In this document: positions 8,510 to 17,525 of the stretch, one piece after another
Layout of the letters: each line of letters opens with the position of its first letter
Numbering within the stretch: position 1 is the first letter of the stretch
Assembly: GCA_035995205.1 (NCBI GenBank)
Contig: DASYKS010000032.1
Span: forward strand, 1-64,000
DNA length: 64,000 bases
Direction of reading: 5' to 3'
Origin: DASYKS01 sp035995205
GTDB lineage: Bacteria > Acidobacteriota > Thermoanaerobaculia > Multivoradales > UBA5704
Position numbers and translations under genes: made by a program
Notes under the pieces: model-generated
What the model saw: the letters and a program-made list of their open reading frames with translations, nothing else
Database searches by the model: none
Told to the model about the DNA's origin: nothing

Positions 8510-11317
8510 ATGCGTCTCGCAGTCTCGACCCTCTTGATCGCTCTCTGGGCCGCCGTGCCGACCGCGGCGGTCACGCCCTACCGCGTGGCCGATATCGATC
8601 CGGTGACCCAAAGCTTCGGCTCCTTTCCTAGCGGTTTCACCGCCGTCTCCGACCGGGCGATGTTCAGCACTCTCGCGGGCAGCGGGGTCTGGTCTACGGA
8701 CGGCACAGCCGGTGGGACGATTCGTATCGCGGCAGGACGATTCACGTTCTCGTTGACGGTTGCGCACAGCGGAACGACGATCTTTTTCACCACCTTCGAA
8801 TTCGACGAGGACGGCCCGATCATCGCCCGGCTATGGGCGACGGACGGGACGTTGGCCGGGACGGTGGCGCTTGTCGAAGGATCGAACCTGGCGCTCGGTA
8901 CGGGTTTCGCCGCGGTGCCCGGCACGCGCAGGCTGTTCTTCAGCTTCGATGATTCCGTCCACGGGCACGAGCTGTGGACGACCGACGGCAGCGTCGAGGG
9001 TACTCATCAGGTTCTCGATCTACGGCCCGGTGCGGAAGGCGGCGTTCGCGGCGATTTTTCTACCCTCACCGTGTTCCGCGGCAAGGCTTATTTTTCGGCC
9101 GACGACGGGCGCGGCCCGGCGCTCTGGGTGAGCGACGGCACCGCCGCCGGAACCCAGCGGATTTTCGGCTTCGGCGGCCCGGGGCAAGGCGCGGTCCGCC
9201 CGTTTTCCTTCGCCGCGCTCGGCGATCGCCTGCTGTTCTTTGCGGGCACCGCGGATTCGGGGTTCGAGCCGTGGGCGACCGACGGCACCACGGCTGGTAC
9301 CGTGCAACTGAGCGAAATCGGCGCCGGCCCGGCCTCGATCACCCTCCGGTCGACTTTTCACATCGCGGGCTCTCTCGCCTATCTTGCAGCGGGCGCCGAT
9401 CCGGAGGATGCGGCACTCTGGCGTACCGACGGCACGCCTGCCGGAACCTTCCCGTTGACCGATTTCCTGGGAGCGGACCACTTTTTCGATCAGCTGATCG
9501 CCAACGTCGGGCAGAAAGTCGCGTTCGTGGCGGACGACGGCGTCCATGGTTTCGAGCCCTGGTCGACCGACGGAACGGTTGCCGGTACCCGCTTGATCAA
9601 AGACGTCTGCCCGGGACCCTGCTCCGGAGCGGGCGGCGGCGCGTTTGTGGGGCAGGGGACGCGCCTATATTTCGCCGGGACGAGCGACCCGTCCGGGCAG
9701 GACGTGGAGCCGTGGATCTCGAACTTGAGCGCGGCGGGCACGCGCCGGCTCAACGATCTCTGTGAAGGCACCTGTTCTTCCAACCCGAACGGTTTCGTCG
9801 CGGCCGGACGCTTCGTCTATCTGGGCGCCCTCGATGCCGCCGGTCTCCGCCAGCTCTGGCGGACCAACGGGCGCACCCCCGGCACGGTACGCCTGACCGA
9901 TGTCAGGCAAGGGCCCGGTGTGCTCTGGAATTTCGACGCCACGGCGGTCGGCAATGCCTTTGTGTTTTCCGGGTTCGATCCGGCGTCTGGCACCGAGCTG
10001 TGGCGTACCGACGGCTCGCGCGCCGGAACGCGCCTTCTGCTCGACCTTCCGGACGCGGATTTGGGGGGATCGAGGCCCCAAGGCTTCATGAAATCGGACG
10101 CGAAGAGCTACTTCTTCGCGGACGACGGGACGCACGGCTCCGAGCTTTGGACGAGCGACGGCACGGCGGGCGGAACGCGTCTGGTCGGCGAGCGGGAAGA
10201 GGGGCCGTGGCCCACTTCAGCTCCTCTGGTGCTCGCCTCGGCCGAGGCGAACGGCCGCCTGGTGTTCGTTCGGAAGTCCGATTTCTTCGACACTCCGGAG
10301 CTATGGGGAAGCGACGGCACGGGCAACGGCACGGTTCCGTTGCTCGACGTGGGAGTGGTTCCCCGCGAGCTTCTGCGCGTCGTGGCGAACCGGATCTACT
10401 TCATCGCGAGCGACGCCGAGCACGGCTCCGAGCCCTGGGTGACCGACGGCACGAAGAGCGGCACGCGCCTCTTGGCGGATACCGTTTCCGGGCCGGATTC
10501 CGGCGGCGAGGGTGCCTCGCCGCTGTTCGCGCTCGGGGGGCGCCTGCTGTTTCAAAGCTTCGACGGTCCCGTCGATTTCACCTTCTGGCTCTCGGACGGA
10601 ACGCCCACGGGCACCGCGCCGCTCGGCGACGTCTATCCCTTCCTGGTCGAGCCGCTCGCCAAGCTATCGAGCAACCTGGTCGAGCTGGGCGGCAAGATCT
10701 ATTTCGATCGCTTCGGGGACGGCCTGGAAGCCTCGCGCCTGTGGGTCACCGACCTCTCCGCTTCGGGAACGCGGGAGATCGGGGCGGTGAGCACCGAGCC
10801 GGGATTTCGCGCGCTGCGCCTGTTCGTCGCGGGCGACAGCATCTTCGTCTACGGCCGCTCGGGCGAGGGAAAGTTCAGCCTCTGGGCGACCGACGGCCGG
10901 CCGGGCGGCGGTCGCCGCCTCGGCCGTTTCTACCTGGATCTGAACCCGAGCCTCGCGCAACCGACGGCGTTCGGCGGCAAGCTCTTCTTCAGCACGAGCG
11001 GTCCGGATTTCAATCCGTTCTCCGTCTTCGCCGAGCTTTGGGTGACCAACGGCACGGTCGCCGGCACGCGGCGGGTCCGAGACGGGTCCGGCGCGTCGAT
11101 CCTCGATCCGCGCACCCTCGTCGTGTTCGGACATCAATTGATCTGCTCGAACCCCACCGGGATCTGGCGCACCAACGCTACGTCCGTCGGCACCGTACGC
11201 CTGCTCCGTCGGCCGTTTTCCACCGCACCCCAGGATCTGGTGGTGGCCGGCTCGCGGCTCTACTTCTCCCACAAGGACGACGAGACCGGCACAGAGCTTT
11301 GGGCCTTTCGGCCATAG
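8510..11317 (+). CDS. Secreted protein with 18 LWxTDGTxxGT repeats, first paralogue
   Basis: 935 residues with a signal peptide (MRLAVSTLLIALWAA, cleavage near TAAVT). It is built from 18 copies of a motif close to [EL]-[LP]-W-x-[TS]-[DN]-G-T-x-x-G-T, spaced about 45-55 residues, plus a last truncated copy, TELWAFRP, at the C-terminus. Similar 'ELWxSDGTxxGT' proteins occur in Bacteroidota, Myxococcota and Acidobacteriota, often under the misleading name hyalin. I know of no proven function. The spacing fits stacked beta-propeller blades; this is inference. GCCAGGAGC provides the ribosome site. The stop is nine bases before the ATG of a paralogue with the same repeat count. Confidence 0.85.
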   Translation: MRLAVSTLLIALWAAVPTAAVTPYRVADIDPVTQSFGSFPSGFTAVSDRAMFSTLAGSGVWSTDGTAGGTIRIAAGRFTFSLTVAHSGTTIFFTTFEFDEDGPIIARLWATDGTLAGTVALVEGSNLALGTGFAAVPGTRRLFFSFDDSVHGHELWTTDGSVEGTHQVLDLRPGAEGGVRGDFSTLTVFRGKAYFSADDGRGPALWVSDGTAAGTQRIFGFGGPGQGAVRPFSFAALGDRLLFFAGTADSGFEPWATDGTTAGTVQLSEIGAGPASITLRSTFHIAGSLAYLAAGADPEDAALWRTDGTPAGTFPLTDFLGADHFFDQLIANVGQKVAFVADDGVHGFEPWSTDGTVAGTRLIKDVCPGPCSGAGGGAFVGQGTRLYFAGTSDPSGQDVEPWISNLSAAGTRRLNDLCEGTCSSNPNGFVAAGRFVYLGALDAAGLRQLWRTNGRTPGTVRLTDVRQGPGVLWNFDATAVGNAFVFSGFDPASGTELWRTDGSRAGTRLLLDLPDADLGGSRPQGFMKSDAKSYFFADDGTHGSELWTSDGTAGGTRLVGEREEGPWPTSAPLVLASAEANGRLVFVRKSDFFDTPELWGSDGTGNGTVPLLDVGVVPRELLRVVANRIYFIASDAEHGSEPWVTDGTKSGTRLLADTVSGPDSGGEGASPLFALGGRLLFQSFDGPVDFTFWLSDGTPTGTAPLGDVYPFLVEPLAKLSSNLVELGGKIYFDRFGDGLEASRLWVTDLSASGTREIGAVSTEPGFRALRLFVAGDSIFVYGRSGEGKFSLWATDGRPGGGRRLGRFYLDLNPSLAQPTAFGGKLFFSTSGPDFNPFSVFAELWVTNGTVAGTRRVRDGSGASILDPRTLVVFGHQLICSNPTGIWRTNATSVGTVRLLRRPFSTAPQDLVVAGSRLYFSHKDDETGTELWAFRP

Positions 11318-11326
11318 ACTACCCTC

Positions 11327-14143
11327 ATGCGTTTCGTCATGCATTTCGTCGCCCTCGCTTCCGTCGCCTTTTCGGCCGCCCTTCTCGCCGCGGCCCCCGC
11401 CGCAGCGATCACCCCGTACCGCGTGGCGGACATCGATCCGGCGGCCGTCAGCCTCGGCTCGTTTCCGGCGGGGTTCGCATCGCTCGGCGGCCGGGCGATC
11501 TTCAGCACGGAAGGCTCCGGCGAGGTCTGGTCTTCCGATGGCACCGCGGGTGGTACGGTGCGGATCGCGGAAGGATATCGGGTGTCGGTGGTCGCCAACA
11601 CGGGCGCGGTGATCTATTTTGTGGCGGCCGAATTTCCGGAAGAAGACGTCCCCCTCCGCCTCTGGGTGACTGACGGCACGGCCGCCGGAACGGTCGCGTT
11701 GCTGGACGATCGGCCGCAATCGGGCTTCAGCTTCGCGTTCTTTCCCGTGCCCGGGACGCCGCGCCTCTACTTCAGCTTCGACGACGGCGTCCACGGCCTG
11801 GAGCTCTGGACGAGCAACGGCACCGTCGCCGGAACCCGCCTGGTGCGTGATCTGGCGCCGGGCGCCGCGCCGGGCTTCACCGGTTTTTTCGGGGCGCTCG
11901 CGGTGGTTGCCGGCAAGGCCTATTTCTCGGGCGAAGACGCTCTCGGACTGGCGCTGTTTTCGACCGACGGCACAGCCGCGGGAACCCGAAGGATCCGTCG
12001 TTTCGGCGCCGCGGGTCCCGGAGTGCGCGGACCGTTCGGCTTGGTCGCGTTCGGGAACCGCCTCCTCTTCTTCGTCGGCACCTCGGATTCCGGAATCGAG
12101 TCTTGGGTGAGCGACGGCACGACCACCGGAACCTTGAAATTGGCCGAGGTCGTTCCCGGCGAGGTGGCGATTCTCCGCTTGACGGGGTTCTTCGTCGTCG
12201 GACCGCTCGCCTATTTCGTGGCGGGCAACGAATCGACCGGCGCGGAGCTTTGGCGGACCAACGGGACGGCCGCCGGAACGTTTCGGGTCACCGACTTTCC
12301 AACCATCAGCCCGTTCCGGAAACCGCCTTACGATTTGTTCATCGCCACCCTCCAGGGGAAGGTGGCTTTCGCGGCCGACGACGGGGTTCACGGACTCGAG
12401 CCCTGGGTGACCGACGGCACGAGAGCCGGCACCCGGTTGATTCGGGACGTCTGTCCGGGAGCCTGCGCCGGAGCGGCCGGTCCGTTCCTTGCGCAGGGGG
12501 CGGGGCTGATTTTCTCCGGCACGGCCGATCCGTCGGGCGGCAACGTCGAGCTTTGGACGTCGAACCTGAGCGCTCCGGGCACCCACCTGCTCAAGGATCT
12601 CTGCGCGGGAAGCTGTTCCTCCCTGCCGAGAGGCTTCGTCGCCGTCGGAAATCTCGTCTACCTGAGCGCCCTGGATCCCGCCGGCCGCCGCCAGCTCTGG
12701 CGCACCAACGGACATCCTCAGGGCACCGTTCGATTGACCGACGTCGGGGAGGACACCGGCCTGTTTCCGCTCGGAACCTTCGACGTCGCGAGAGCCGGTT
12801 CCACCCTGCTGTTCTCCGCGCCCGAGGATCTCCACCGGTGGGAGCCGTGGCGCACCGACGGCTCGCGTGCCGGAACGCGCCTGCTCGTCGATCTCCCCGA
12901 TCCCGATTTCGGCGGCTCCAGCCCCAAGCGCTTCATGAAGGCCGGGGCGAAGAGCTTCTTCTTCGCCAACGACGGAGTCCACGGCTACGAGCTTTGGTCG
13001 AGCGACGGCACGTCGGCTGGAACGCATCTCGTCCGCGAGCTGATCGACGGCCCGGAGCCCGCGGCGGCTCCGCCCGTGCCCGCCTCGGCCGAGGCCGGCG
13101 GTCGCCTGGTGTTCATCCGCGGCACCGGCTTCGACACGCGGGAGCTGTGGGGGAGCGACGGCACGGCGGGCGGCACGGTGCCGTTGCTCGACGAGCGGGT
13201 GATCCCCGGCGAGATCCTCTACCCGCTGGGCCAGCGAGTCGTCTTTCTCGCGCGAGACGAAGAGCACGGATACGAACCCTGGGTGACCGACGGCACGAAG
13301 AGCGGCACCCGTCTCCTCCGGGACACCCTCCCCGGGCCGGATGGAAGCGGCGCGGGCTCTTCGCCGTTCAACACGCTGGGCGGGCGCCTGTTGTTTCAAG
13401 GGCAGGCCGGTCCCTTCGATCCCACGCTCGCCTTCTGGCTCTCGGACGGCACGCCCGCGGGCACCGTGCCTTTGGCGAGCGTCTACCCCTTCCTGGTCGA
13501 GCCGCTCGCCGAGCTGTCGAGCGCACTGGTCCCGTTGGGCGGCAAGACATATTTCGATCGCGGCAGCCGCGGCTTCGAAACCTCGCGCCTCTGGGTGACC
13601 GATCTCACCGCGGCGGGAACGCGGGAAATCGGGGCGGTGAGCCACGAGCCGGGATGGAGCACGATCCGCCTGTACGCCGCGGGCAGCCAAATCTATGCCT
13701 ACGGCCGGTCCGATCAGGGTTTCAGCCTTTGGGCGACCGCCGGCCAGCAAGCCGGCGGCCGGCGCCTCGGCAGCTTCCTTTTGGATCTCGATCCTGAAAA
13801 GGCGCAGCCGACGGCATTTTCCGGCAAGCTCTTCTTCCGGCCGTTCGATTCGACGACAGAGCTTTGGGTGACCAACGGCACGGCCGCCGGCACCCGGCGA
13901 GTCCAGGATTCGTCCGGCACGACGATCCGCGATCCTCGCGCGCTTCGGGTCCTCGCAAATCAGCTGATCTGCTCGACCCCGAACGAATTTTGGCGCACCA
14001 ACGGCACTACCGCCGGCACGGCCCGCGTGTCGAGGCGGCGTTCCCCCGCGGGCTCCCACGATCTGGTCGTCGCGGGCTCACGGCTCTTCTTCGCCGACTT
14101 CGACGAGGCAACCGGCACGGAGCTTTGGGCTTTGCGGCCGTAG
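11327..14143 (+). CDS. Secreted protein with 18 LWxTDGTxxGT repeats, second paralogue
   Basis: 938 residues. The signal peptide ends near APAAAIT, and the mature start TPYRVADIDP is identical to that of the upstream copy. There are 18 motif copies plus a terminal TELWALRP, aligning one to one with the neighbour. Even the odd copies agree: NLSAPGT at repeat 8 and the degraded ATAGQQAGG at repeat 16. Whole-gene tandem duplication is therefore clear. No Shine-Dalgarno is seen before the ATG, so translation may depend on coupling to the gene ending nine bases upstream. An in-frame ATG four codons downstream is an alternative start. Function unknown; exported surface or matrix protein is inferred. 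Confidence 0.85.
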   Translation: MRFVMHFVALASVAFSAALLAAAPAAAITPYRVADIDPAAVSLGSFPAGFASLGGRAIFSTEGSGEVWSSDGTAGGTVRIAEGYRVSVVANTGAVIYFVAAEFPEEDVPLRLWVTDGTAAGTVALLDDRPQSGFSFAFFPVPGTPRLYFSFDDGVHGLELWTSNGTVAGTRLVRDLAPGAAPGFTGFFGALAVVAGKAYFSGEDALGLALFSTDGTAAGTRRIRRFGAAGPGVRGPFGLVAFGNRLLFFVGTSDSGIESWVSDGTTTGTLKLAEVVPGEVAILRLTGFFVVGPLAYFVAGNESTGAELWRTNGTAAGTFRVTDFPTISPFRKPPYDLFIATLQGKVAFAADDGVHGLEPWVTDGTRAGTRLIRDVCPGACAGAAGPFLAQGAGLIFSGTADPSGGNVELWTSNLSAPGTHLLKDLCAGSCSSLPRGFVAVGNLVYLSALDPAGRRQLWRTNGHPQGTVRLTDVGEDTGLFPLGTFDVARAGSTLLFSAPEDLHRWEPWRTDGSRAGTRLLVDLPDPDFGGSSPKRFMKAGAKSFFFANDGVHGYELWSSDGTSAGTHLVRELIDGPEPAAAPPVPASAEAGGRLVFIRGTGFDTRELWGSDGTAGGTVPLLDERVIPGEILYPLGQRVVFLARDEEHGYEPWVTDGTKSGTRLLRDTLPGPDGSGAGSSPFNTLGGRLLFQGQAGPFDPTLAFWLSDGTPAGTVPLASVYPFLVEPLAELSSALVPLGGKTYFDRGSRGFETSRLWVTDLTAAGTREIGAVSHEPGWSTIRLYAAGSQIYAYGRSDQGFSLWATAGQQAGGRRLGSFLLDLDPEKAQPTAFSGKLFFRPFDSTTELWVTNGTAAGTRRVQDSSGTTIRDPRALRVLANQLICSTPNEFWRTNGTTAGTARVSRRRSPAGSHDLVVAGSRLFFADFDEATGTELWALRP

Positions 14144-14164
14144 GGAGGGTCTTCGGTTGTAGAG

Positions 14165-14545
14165 CTCCCCGGGAAGCTCCGTATTGGTTCGAGAGCTTCC
14201 CGGGAGGAATCTAAAGTTCCCGAATGATTTCCGGGCCAGGAAAACGCCGCGGGAAGCCCGGCCAGCGAATTTTATCGGCGAAATCCGTTTTTTAACTCCC
14301 AGAATCGTTTTTTAAGTCCCAGAATCATTTTTCGACCTGGAAATTCGATTTCTGGAGTTAAAAAACGATTCCCGAAGCTCCAGAATGATTCTCCAAGTTA
14401 AAATTCCGTTCTCCAAGCCTCGCGAAGCATTTTTTACCGTCCAAAACGATTCCCAGAGTTAAAAAACGATTCTGGGAGTTAAGAAATGATTCCCGGACTT
14501 AAAATTTGATTTTCCAGCTTCCCAAGGCCCTCCGGAAGCTCGCAA
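14165..14545. repeat. Degenerate tandem array with a 20-21 bp period and phased A/T tracts
   Basis: This gene-free, AT-richer stretch is built from about 18 imperfect units. A typical unit is TTAAAAAACGATTCTGGGAG. The GATT core recurs at 14347, 14367, 14387, 14448, 14468, 14488 and 14508, and CGTTTTTTAA at 14286 and 14306, nearly all steps being 20 (one is 21). Units carry A-runs or T-runs at the same phase, close to two helical turns, so bent DNA is plausible. The period is not a multiple of three, so it is not coding. It is not CRISPR-like because no unique spacers separate the units. Confidence 0.8.
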
Positions 14546-14684
14546 ACGGCGCCTATCGCTCCCATTCTTTCCGCCGTCGACATTTTGGAGTACGGCGACG
14601 TGTCGCCGCTTTCCCAAGCGCCGACGCGTCGGCGCGCTCCTGAGGTAGATTCATCGGAAGTCGACCGAGGAAGGAGAGACCCCG

Positions 14685-15950
14685 ATGCCTCGTTCAAGAT
14701 CCGCGGTTCGAATCGTTGCCCTGATCGCCGCCACGCTCGCCTGGCCGGGCTCGGCGGTCATCCGGGCGCAGGGGGCGATCAAGATCGGCGAGGAGCTGCC
14801 GTATCGTGCGGCGACCCCGGCCGACTATCCCGCTGGCGGCCCGGACCGGCCGGTCACCTGGTCGGAGACGATCGTCTCGCCCGGGGCCACCTTCCTGCGC
14901 GTCCACTTCAGCGAATTCGACCTGCCGGCAGGCGACTACCTGACACTCGCGAGTCCGGACGGGACGGAAGTGTGGACCTACCGCGACCGAGGGCCGCGTG
15001 GCACCGGTGAGTTTTGGACCTTCCTCGTCGAATCCGACACCGCCGTCGTCGAGCTGCACTCCGGCTCTTCGAGTAAAGGGCGTGAAGGACGCCACGGGGT
15101 GACGATCGACCGCATCGCCTACGGCACGGCGCCACTCAATGGGGAGTCCTCGCCGCTCATAAAGGCGATCTGCGGCACCGACGGGCGGGAGAATGTCGCC
15201 TGCCACCCGGAAGTGAACGTCCGCCCGGTTGCCCTCGTTACGTTTCAACGCGCGGGCTGGACTCTCCTCTGTACCGGTTGGCTGGTCGCAGGATCGAACC
15301 CCAACACGATGATGACCAACAGCCACTGCTTCTCGAACCAGGAAGGGGTGGACACGGTCGAAGCCAAATTCAACTACCAGACGAAGCGGTGCGCCCCTTC
15401 CTCGATCGCAGCGACGCGAAGCTACGCCGGCCGCACCTTCCTGAAGACTAGCCCGGTTTCGAAGCTCGACTACACCCTGTTCACCTTAGCGGGCAATCCA
15501 GAGGCCACCTGGGGCGAGTACACCGCGACTCGGAAGAGTCCGACGGTTGGGATGGCGGTCAACTTCCCGCAGCACTCGAAAGGGCGCGTCAAACAGATCG
15601 CCTACTGGCAGGACGCCGCCCATACCCGGCGCTGTACGGTCGCGACGGTCAATGCCACCTACGAGGACACCGCTCCGGCCAGCCAGATGGGCTTCGGATG
15701 CGACAGCGAGGTCGGCTCCTCAGGCTCGCCAATCCTGGATGCCGCCACCGGCCGGGTGATCGGCATCAATCACCTCGGAGACGTCGCCGGAGCCTGCTTG
15801 AACGCCGCGACCCAAATGAAGAACATTTGCGCCCACGCCGGAGCCTTGCTGAGCTGTGCCGCCGGACCTCCGAATGCAAAGCAAGGTTCCGAGTTCGATG
15901 ATGCCTCTTGGGCTGTTCCTGGGACCGCCGGCGTCTCGCCGGCGTTTTAG
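14685..15950 (+). CDS. Secreted trypsin-like serine protease (lysyl endopeptidase-like)
   Basis: 421 residues, ATG preceded by GGAAGGAGAG. A signal peptide ends near residue 28 (IRAQG). Residues about 30-150 form a beta-rich N-terminal region, followed by an S1-type protease domain. The triad is H214 in TNSHC, D262 in KLDYTLF and S346 in GSSGSP. The Cys-rich layout (163, 173, 196, 215, 236, 317, 339, 371, 382, 391) fits a disulfide-bonded periplasmic or extracellular enzyme of the lysyl endopeptidase/Glu-specific type. Specificity cannot be read. The last 13 codons (WAVPGTAGVSPAF) are encoded by a dispersed palindromic repeat that also supplies the TAG stop; the original C-terminus was probably different. 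Confidence 0.85.
   Translation: MPRSRSAVRIVALIAATLAWPGSAVIRAQGAIKIGEELPYRAATPADYPAGGPDRPVTWSETIVSPGATFLRVHFSEFDLPAGDYLTLASPDGTEVWTYRDRGPRGTGEFWTFLVESDTAVVELHSGSSSKGREGRHGVTIDRIAYGTAPLNGESSPLIKAICGTDGRENVACHPEVNVRPVALVTFQRAGWTLLCTGWLVAGSNPNTMMTNSHCFSNQEGVDTVEAKFNYQTKRCAPSSIAATRSYAGRTFLKTSPVSKLDYTLFTLAGNPEATWGEYTATRKSPTVGMAVNFPQHSKGRVKQIAYWQDAAHTRRCTVATVNATYEDTAPASQMGFGCDSEVGSSGSPILDAATGRVIGINHLGDVAGACLNAATQMKNICAHAGALLSCAAGPPNAKQGSEFDDASWAVPGTAGVSPAF
15910..15950 (+). repeat. Palindromic repeat family A, copy 1, read through by the protease gene
   Basis: GGGCTGTTCCTGGGACCGCC leads into the hairpin CGCCGGCG-TCT-CGCCGGCG and then TTTT. The hairpin with its T-run could also terminate transcription. 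Other copies begin near 28383, 29581, 43380 and, inverted, 43467. Confidence 0.85.
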
Positions 15951-16005
15951 AGCGAGCGCGGCTTAGCGGTCCCGAACGAATCCCCACCTCCACCGAAGGA
16001 GAGCC

Positions 16006-16314
16006 CTACGCCAGTTGCCTGCACATCCCGCAGGTCGCTCCCGGACCCAGCTGGCAAACCCAATCGGGACCGAACCAAGCCTGACACTGGGCGGTCGAGC
16101 TACACCAGCCAGCCTTGCACTGCGGAATCGGCTCCGGCATGAACAGTCCCGATCCATCCGCCGGAACGTCCGGTTGAGTGGGAGCCTGACTGGAAATCGC
16201 CGGAGCGTCCGGCAGCGGCAAGTCGGTGGCGCGGGCCACAGAGTTCCCACAGAATGCGACCACGGCAAAGAGCGCCAGGATCAGAGCAGAGCGGAAGATG
16301 AGTTTCGCGTGCAT
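16006..16314 (-). CDS. Small secreted Cys-rich protein
   Basis: 102 residues from the ATG at MHAKLIF, which has CGGAGG ten bases upstream; the longer in-frame extension lacks such a site. A clear signal peptide (core LILALFAVVAF) ends near VARATD. A Pro-rich linker and a compact C-terminal part with six cysteines follow (QCKAGWC, QC, VC, TC, MC). These probably form disulfides or bind a metal. It converges on the serine protease gene across about 55 bases holding the repeat hairpin. No family is recognised; a second unrelated small Cys-rich exported protein lies at 28.6 kb. Confidence 0.7.
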   Translation of the reverse strand: MHAKLIFRSALILALFAVVAFCGNSVARATDLPLPDAPAISSQAPTQPDVPADGSGLFMPEPIPQCKAGWCSSTAQCQAWFGPDWVCQLGPGATCGMCRQLA

Positions 16315-16497
16315 GGCAGATCCTCCGTATCGGGCTCCGACGGTCCATCTACCGAGCCCAGTCCTATAAGGATGGTGCTCCGGCGCAGCCAATTCGAGTC
16401 CGAAGAGGGACACGCCGGAGCCTTACCTGACAGCGCCACCAACTTTGGAACGGGCCGCCGAGGTCGTTGTATCCTTCCCTCGAGTAGGGAGATTCCG

Positions 16498-16767
16498 ATG
16501 CCGACTTCGACGATGACCAGCAACGGCCAGATCACAGTCCCCGAGGAAGTGCAGCGGCACCTCCGGGTCGCGGAAGGAGACCGTCTCGAGTTCCTGATCG
16601 CGGAAGACGGCTCGGTCCGGCTCCAACCGGTCGTCGGATCGGTGCGCGATCTCCTCGGACTGGTCCGGCATAACGGGGCTGCGGCGAAAACGGTCGCCGA
16701 GATGGACCGAGCGATTTCCGACCATGTTGCCCAGGACCACGAGCGGATTCGGGCCGACCGGCGGTGA
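16498..16767 (+). CDS. AbrB/MazE-family antitoxin of a VapBC-type module
   Basis: 89 residues. The N-terminus MTSNGQITVPEEVQRHLRV is a typical swapped-hairpin AbrB DNA-binding domain, followed by GDRLEFLI and a C-terminal tail that should wrap the toxin. The stop overlaps the toxin's GTG start by four bases (GTGA), the usual arrangement for coupled antitoxin-toxin translation. In this family the antitoxin represses its own promoter, alone or with the toxin; here that is inferred. GAGTAGGGAGATTCC precedes the ATG. Confidence 0.88.
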   Translation: MPTSTMTSNGQITVPEEVQRHLRVAEGDRLEFLIAEDGSVRLQPVVGSVRDLLGLVRHNGAAAKTVAEMDRAISDHVAQDHERIRADRR

Positions 16768-17171
16768 AAGGTGTCGACACCAACCTCCTCGTTAGGTATC
16801 TCACCCAGGATGATCTTGAACAGACCCGCCGGGTAAGCGACCTCTTCGATCGTGCAGAGCGAGAAGGGCAGTCTCTGTTCATCGCGACGCCGGTCCTCTG
16901 TGAACTGGTCTGGGTTCTCCAAGGTCGGCTCTTCCAAGTGCCGAAGCCGGGAATCGCCACTGCGCTCGAGGGACTCCTCGCGACCACTATCTTTGAGATC
17001 CAAGATCGAGATCTCGTGCAGCGAGCCATCATCGACTACCGAAAAGGGCCTGGGGATTTCGCGGATTACCTGATCGGCTGGCTGAGCCACCGGGCCGGCT
17101 GCGAGGAAACTCTCACCTTCGATCGGGCGCTGGAGGATTGCGAGCGGTTCAACGTCTTGGGGAGCGGTTAA
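16764..17171 (+). CDS. vapC: VapC-like PIN-domain ribonuclease toxin
   Basis: 135 residues with a GTG start overlapping the antitoxin stop. PIN acidic residues are in place: D5 in GVDTNLLVRYL, E49 in LCELVWVLQG, and DFADYLIG with a later FDRALED. These residues hold metal ions for RNA cleavage; VapC toxins usually cut tRNA or rRNA loops. The length fits the family (about 130). The pair is complete and looks intact, so it is probably a working module. The RNA target cannot be predicted. Confidence 0.88.
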   Translation: MKGVDTNLLVRYLTQDDLEQTRRVSDLFDRAEREGQSLFIATPVLCELVWVLQGRLFQVPKPGIATALEGLLATTIFEIQDRDLVQRAIIDYRKGPGDFADYLIGWLSHRAGCEETLTFDRALEDCERFNVLGSG

Positions 17172-17525
17172 AGTCAGCAGGCCAATCGAGCCGCAGTTTG
17201 AGGGCCAAAGGCCCGCCCCAAACTAGCCTAGGGCAACTCCCTAGGTTCCCGGAGATCCTCGAATTTTCCAAGGGCTGAAGGCCCGGGCTATCGCTGTTTC
17301 GAGTACTCTGCCGATCGCGATGACGTGGACATCGGGTGGCTGCTCGGCGAGTGGAAGAAACGCCAGCCGGGAGGGAATCATCAGCCGGAAGCGCTAGATA
17401 TCTTCCGCGAATACTCCGCTGCGCTGCCATCTTACTCGCCGCCCATTTCCTAATGGCACGCTTCAGGCCGAACAGAGGTGCTCGAATCCAAAGCTGCCGG
17501 TGCGTCTCCTCGAAAGCGAGGGGGC
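17172..17525. other. Gene-free stretch with a repeat element and a possible gene fragment
   Basis: No complete gene is supported. The left part holds a dispersed hairpin element (separate entry). Further right, the plus strand from about 17276 to 17452 reads as an uninterrupted segment containing DDVDIGWLLGEWKKRQ and FREYSAALPSY. It has no start codon or ribosome site and ends at a TAA. It may be the remnant of a lost gene, but I cannot name the family. Confidence 0.4.
17197..17246 (-). repeat. Dispersed hairpin element family B, copy 1
   Basis: Read on the minus strand: a CCTAGGG...CCCTAGG hairpin, then CTAGTTTGGGGCGGGCCTTT and GGCCCTCAA. The second copy at 29651-29700 has the same order, hairpin then CTGGTATTGGGCGCGCCTTC and GGCGCTCAA. 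Confidence 0.7.

Noticed and set aside
7732..8574. N-terminal extension of the dehydratase to 599 residues
   Set aside because: The extra 281 residues are antisense to the small membrane protein gene. The family start is at MSLPTF.
10664..14059. Minus-strand ORF of 1131 codons
   Set aside because: It lies antisense to the two repeat proteins, has no signal or domain, and follows from the codon bias and repeats of the true genes.
14165..14545. CRISPR array
   Set aside because: Units follow each other without spacers, are degenerate and there are no cas genes.
14479..14697. Minus-strand ORF of 72 codons within the array
   Set aside because: It has no ribosome site, overlaps the protease start and reads through the 20-bp repeat.
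14700..14720. GGTTCGAATCG, resembling a tRNA T-loop
   Set aside because: It is inside the protease signal peptide, and no cloverleaf can be built. Similar hits near 30265 and 54010 are also coding.
17276..17452. Open segment DDVDIGWLLGEWKKRQ on the plus strand
   Set aside because: It has no start or ribosome site. It is mentioned as a possible gene fragment but not called as a gene or pseudogene.
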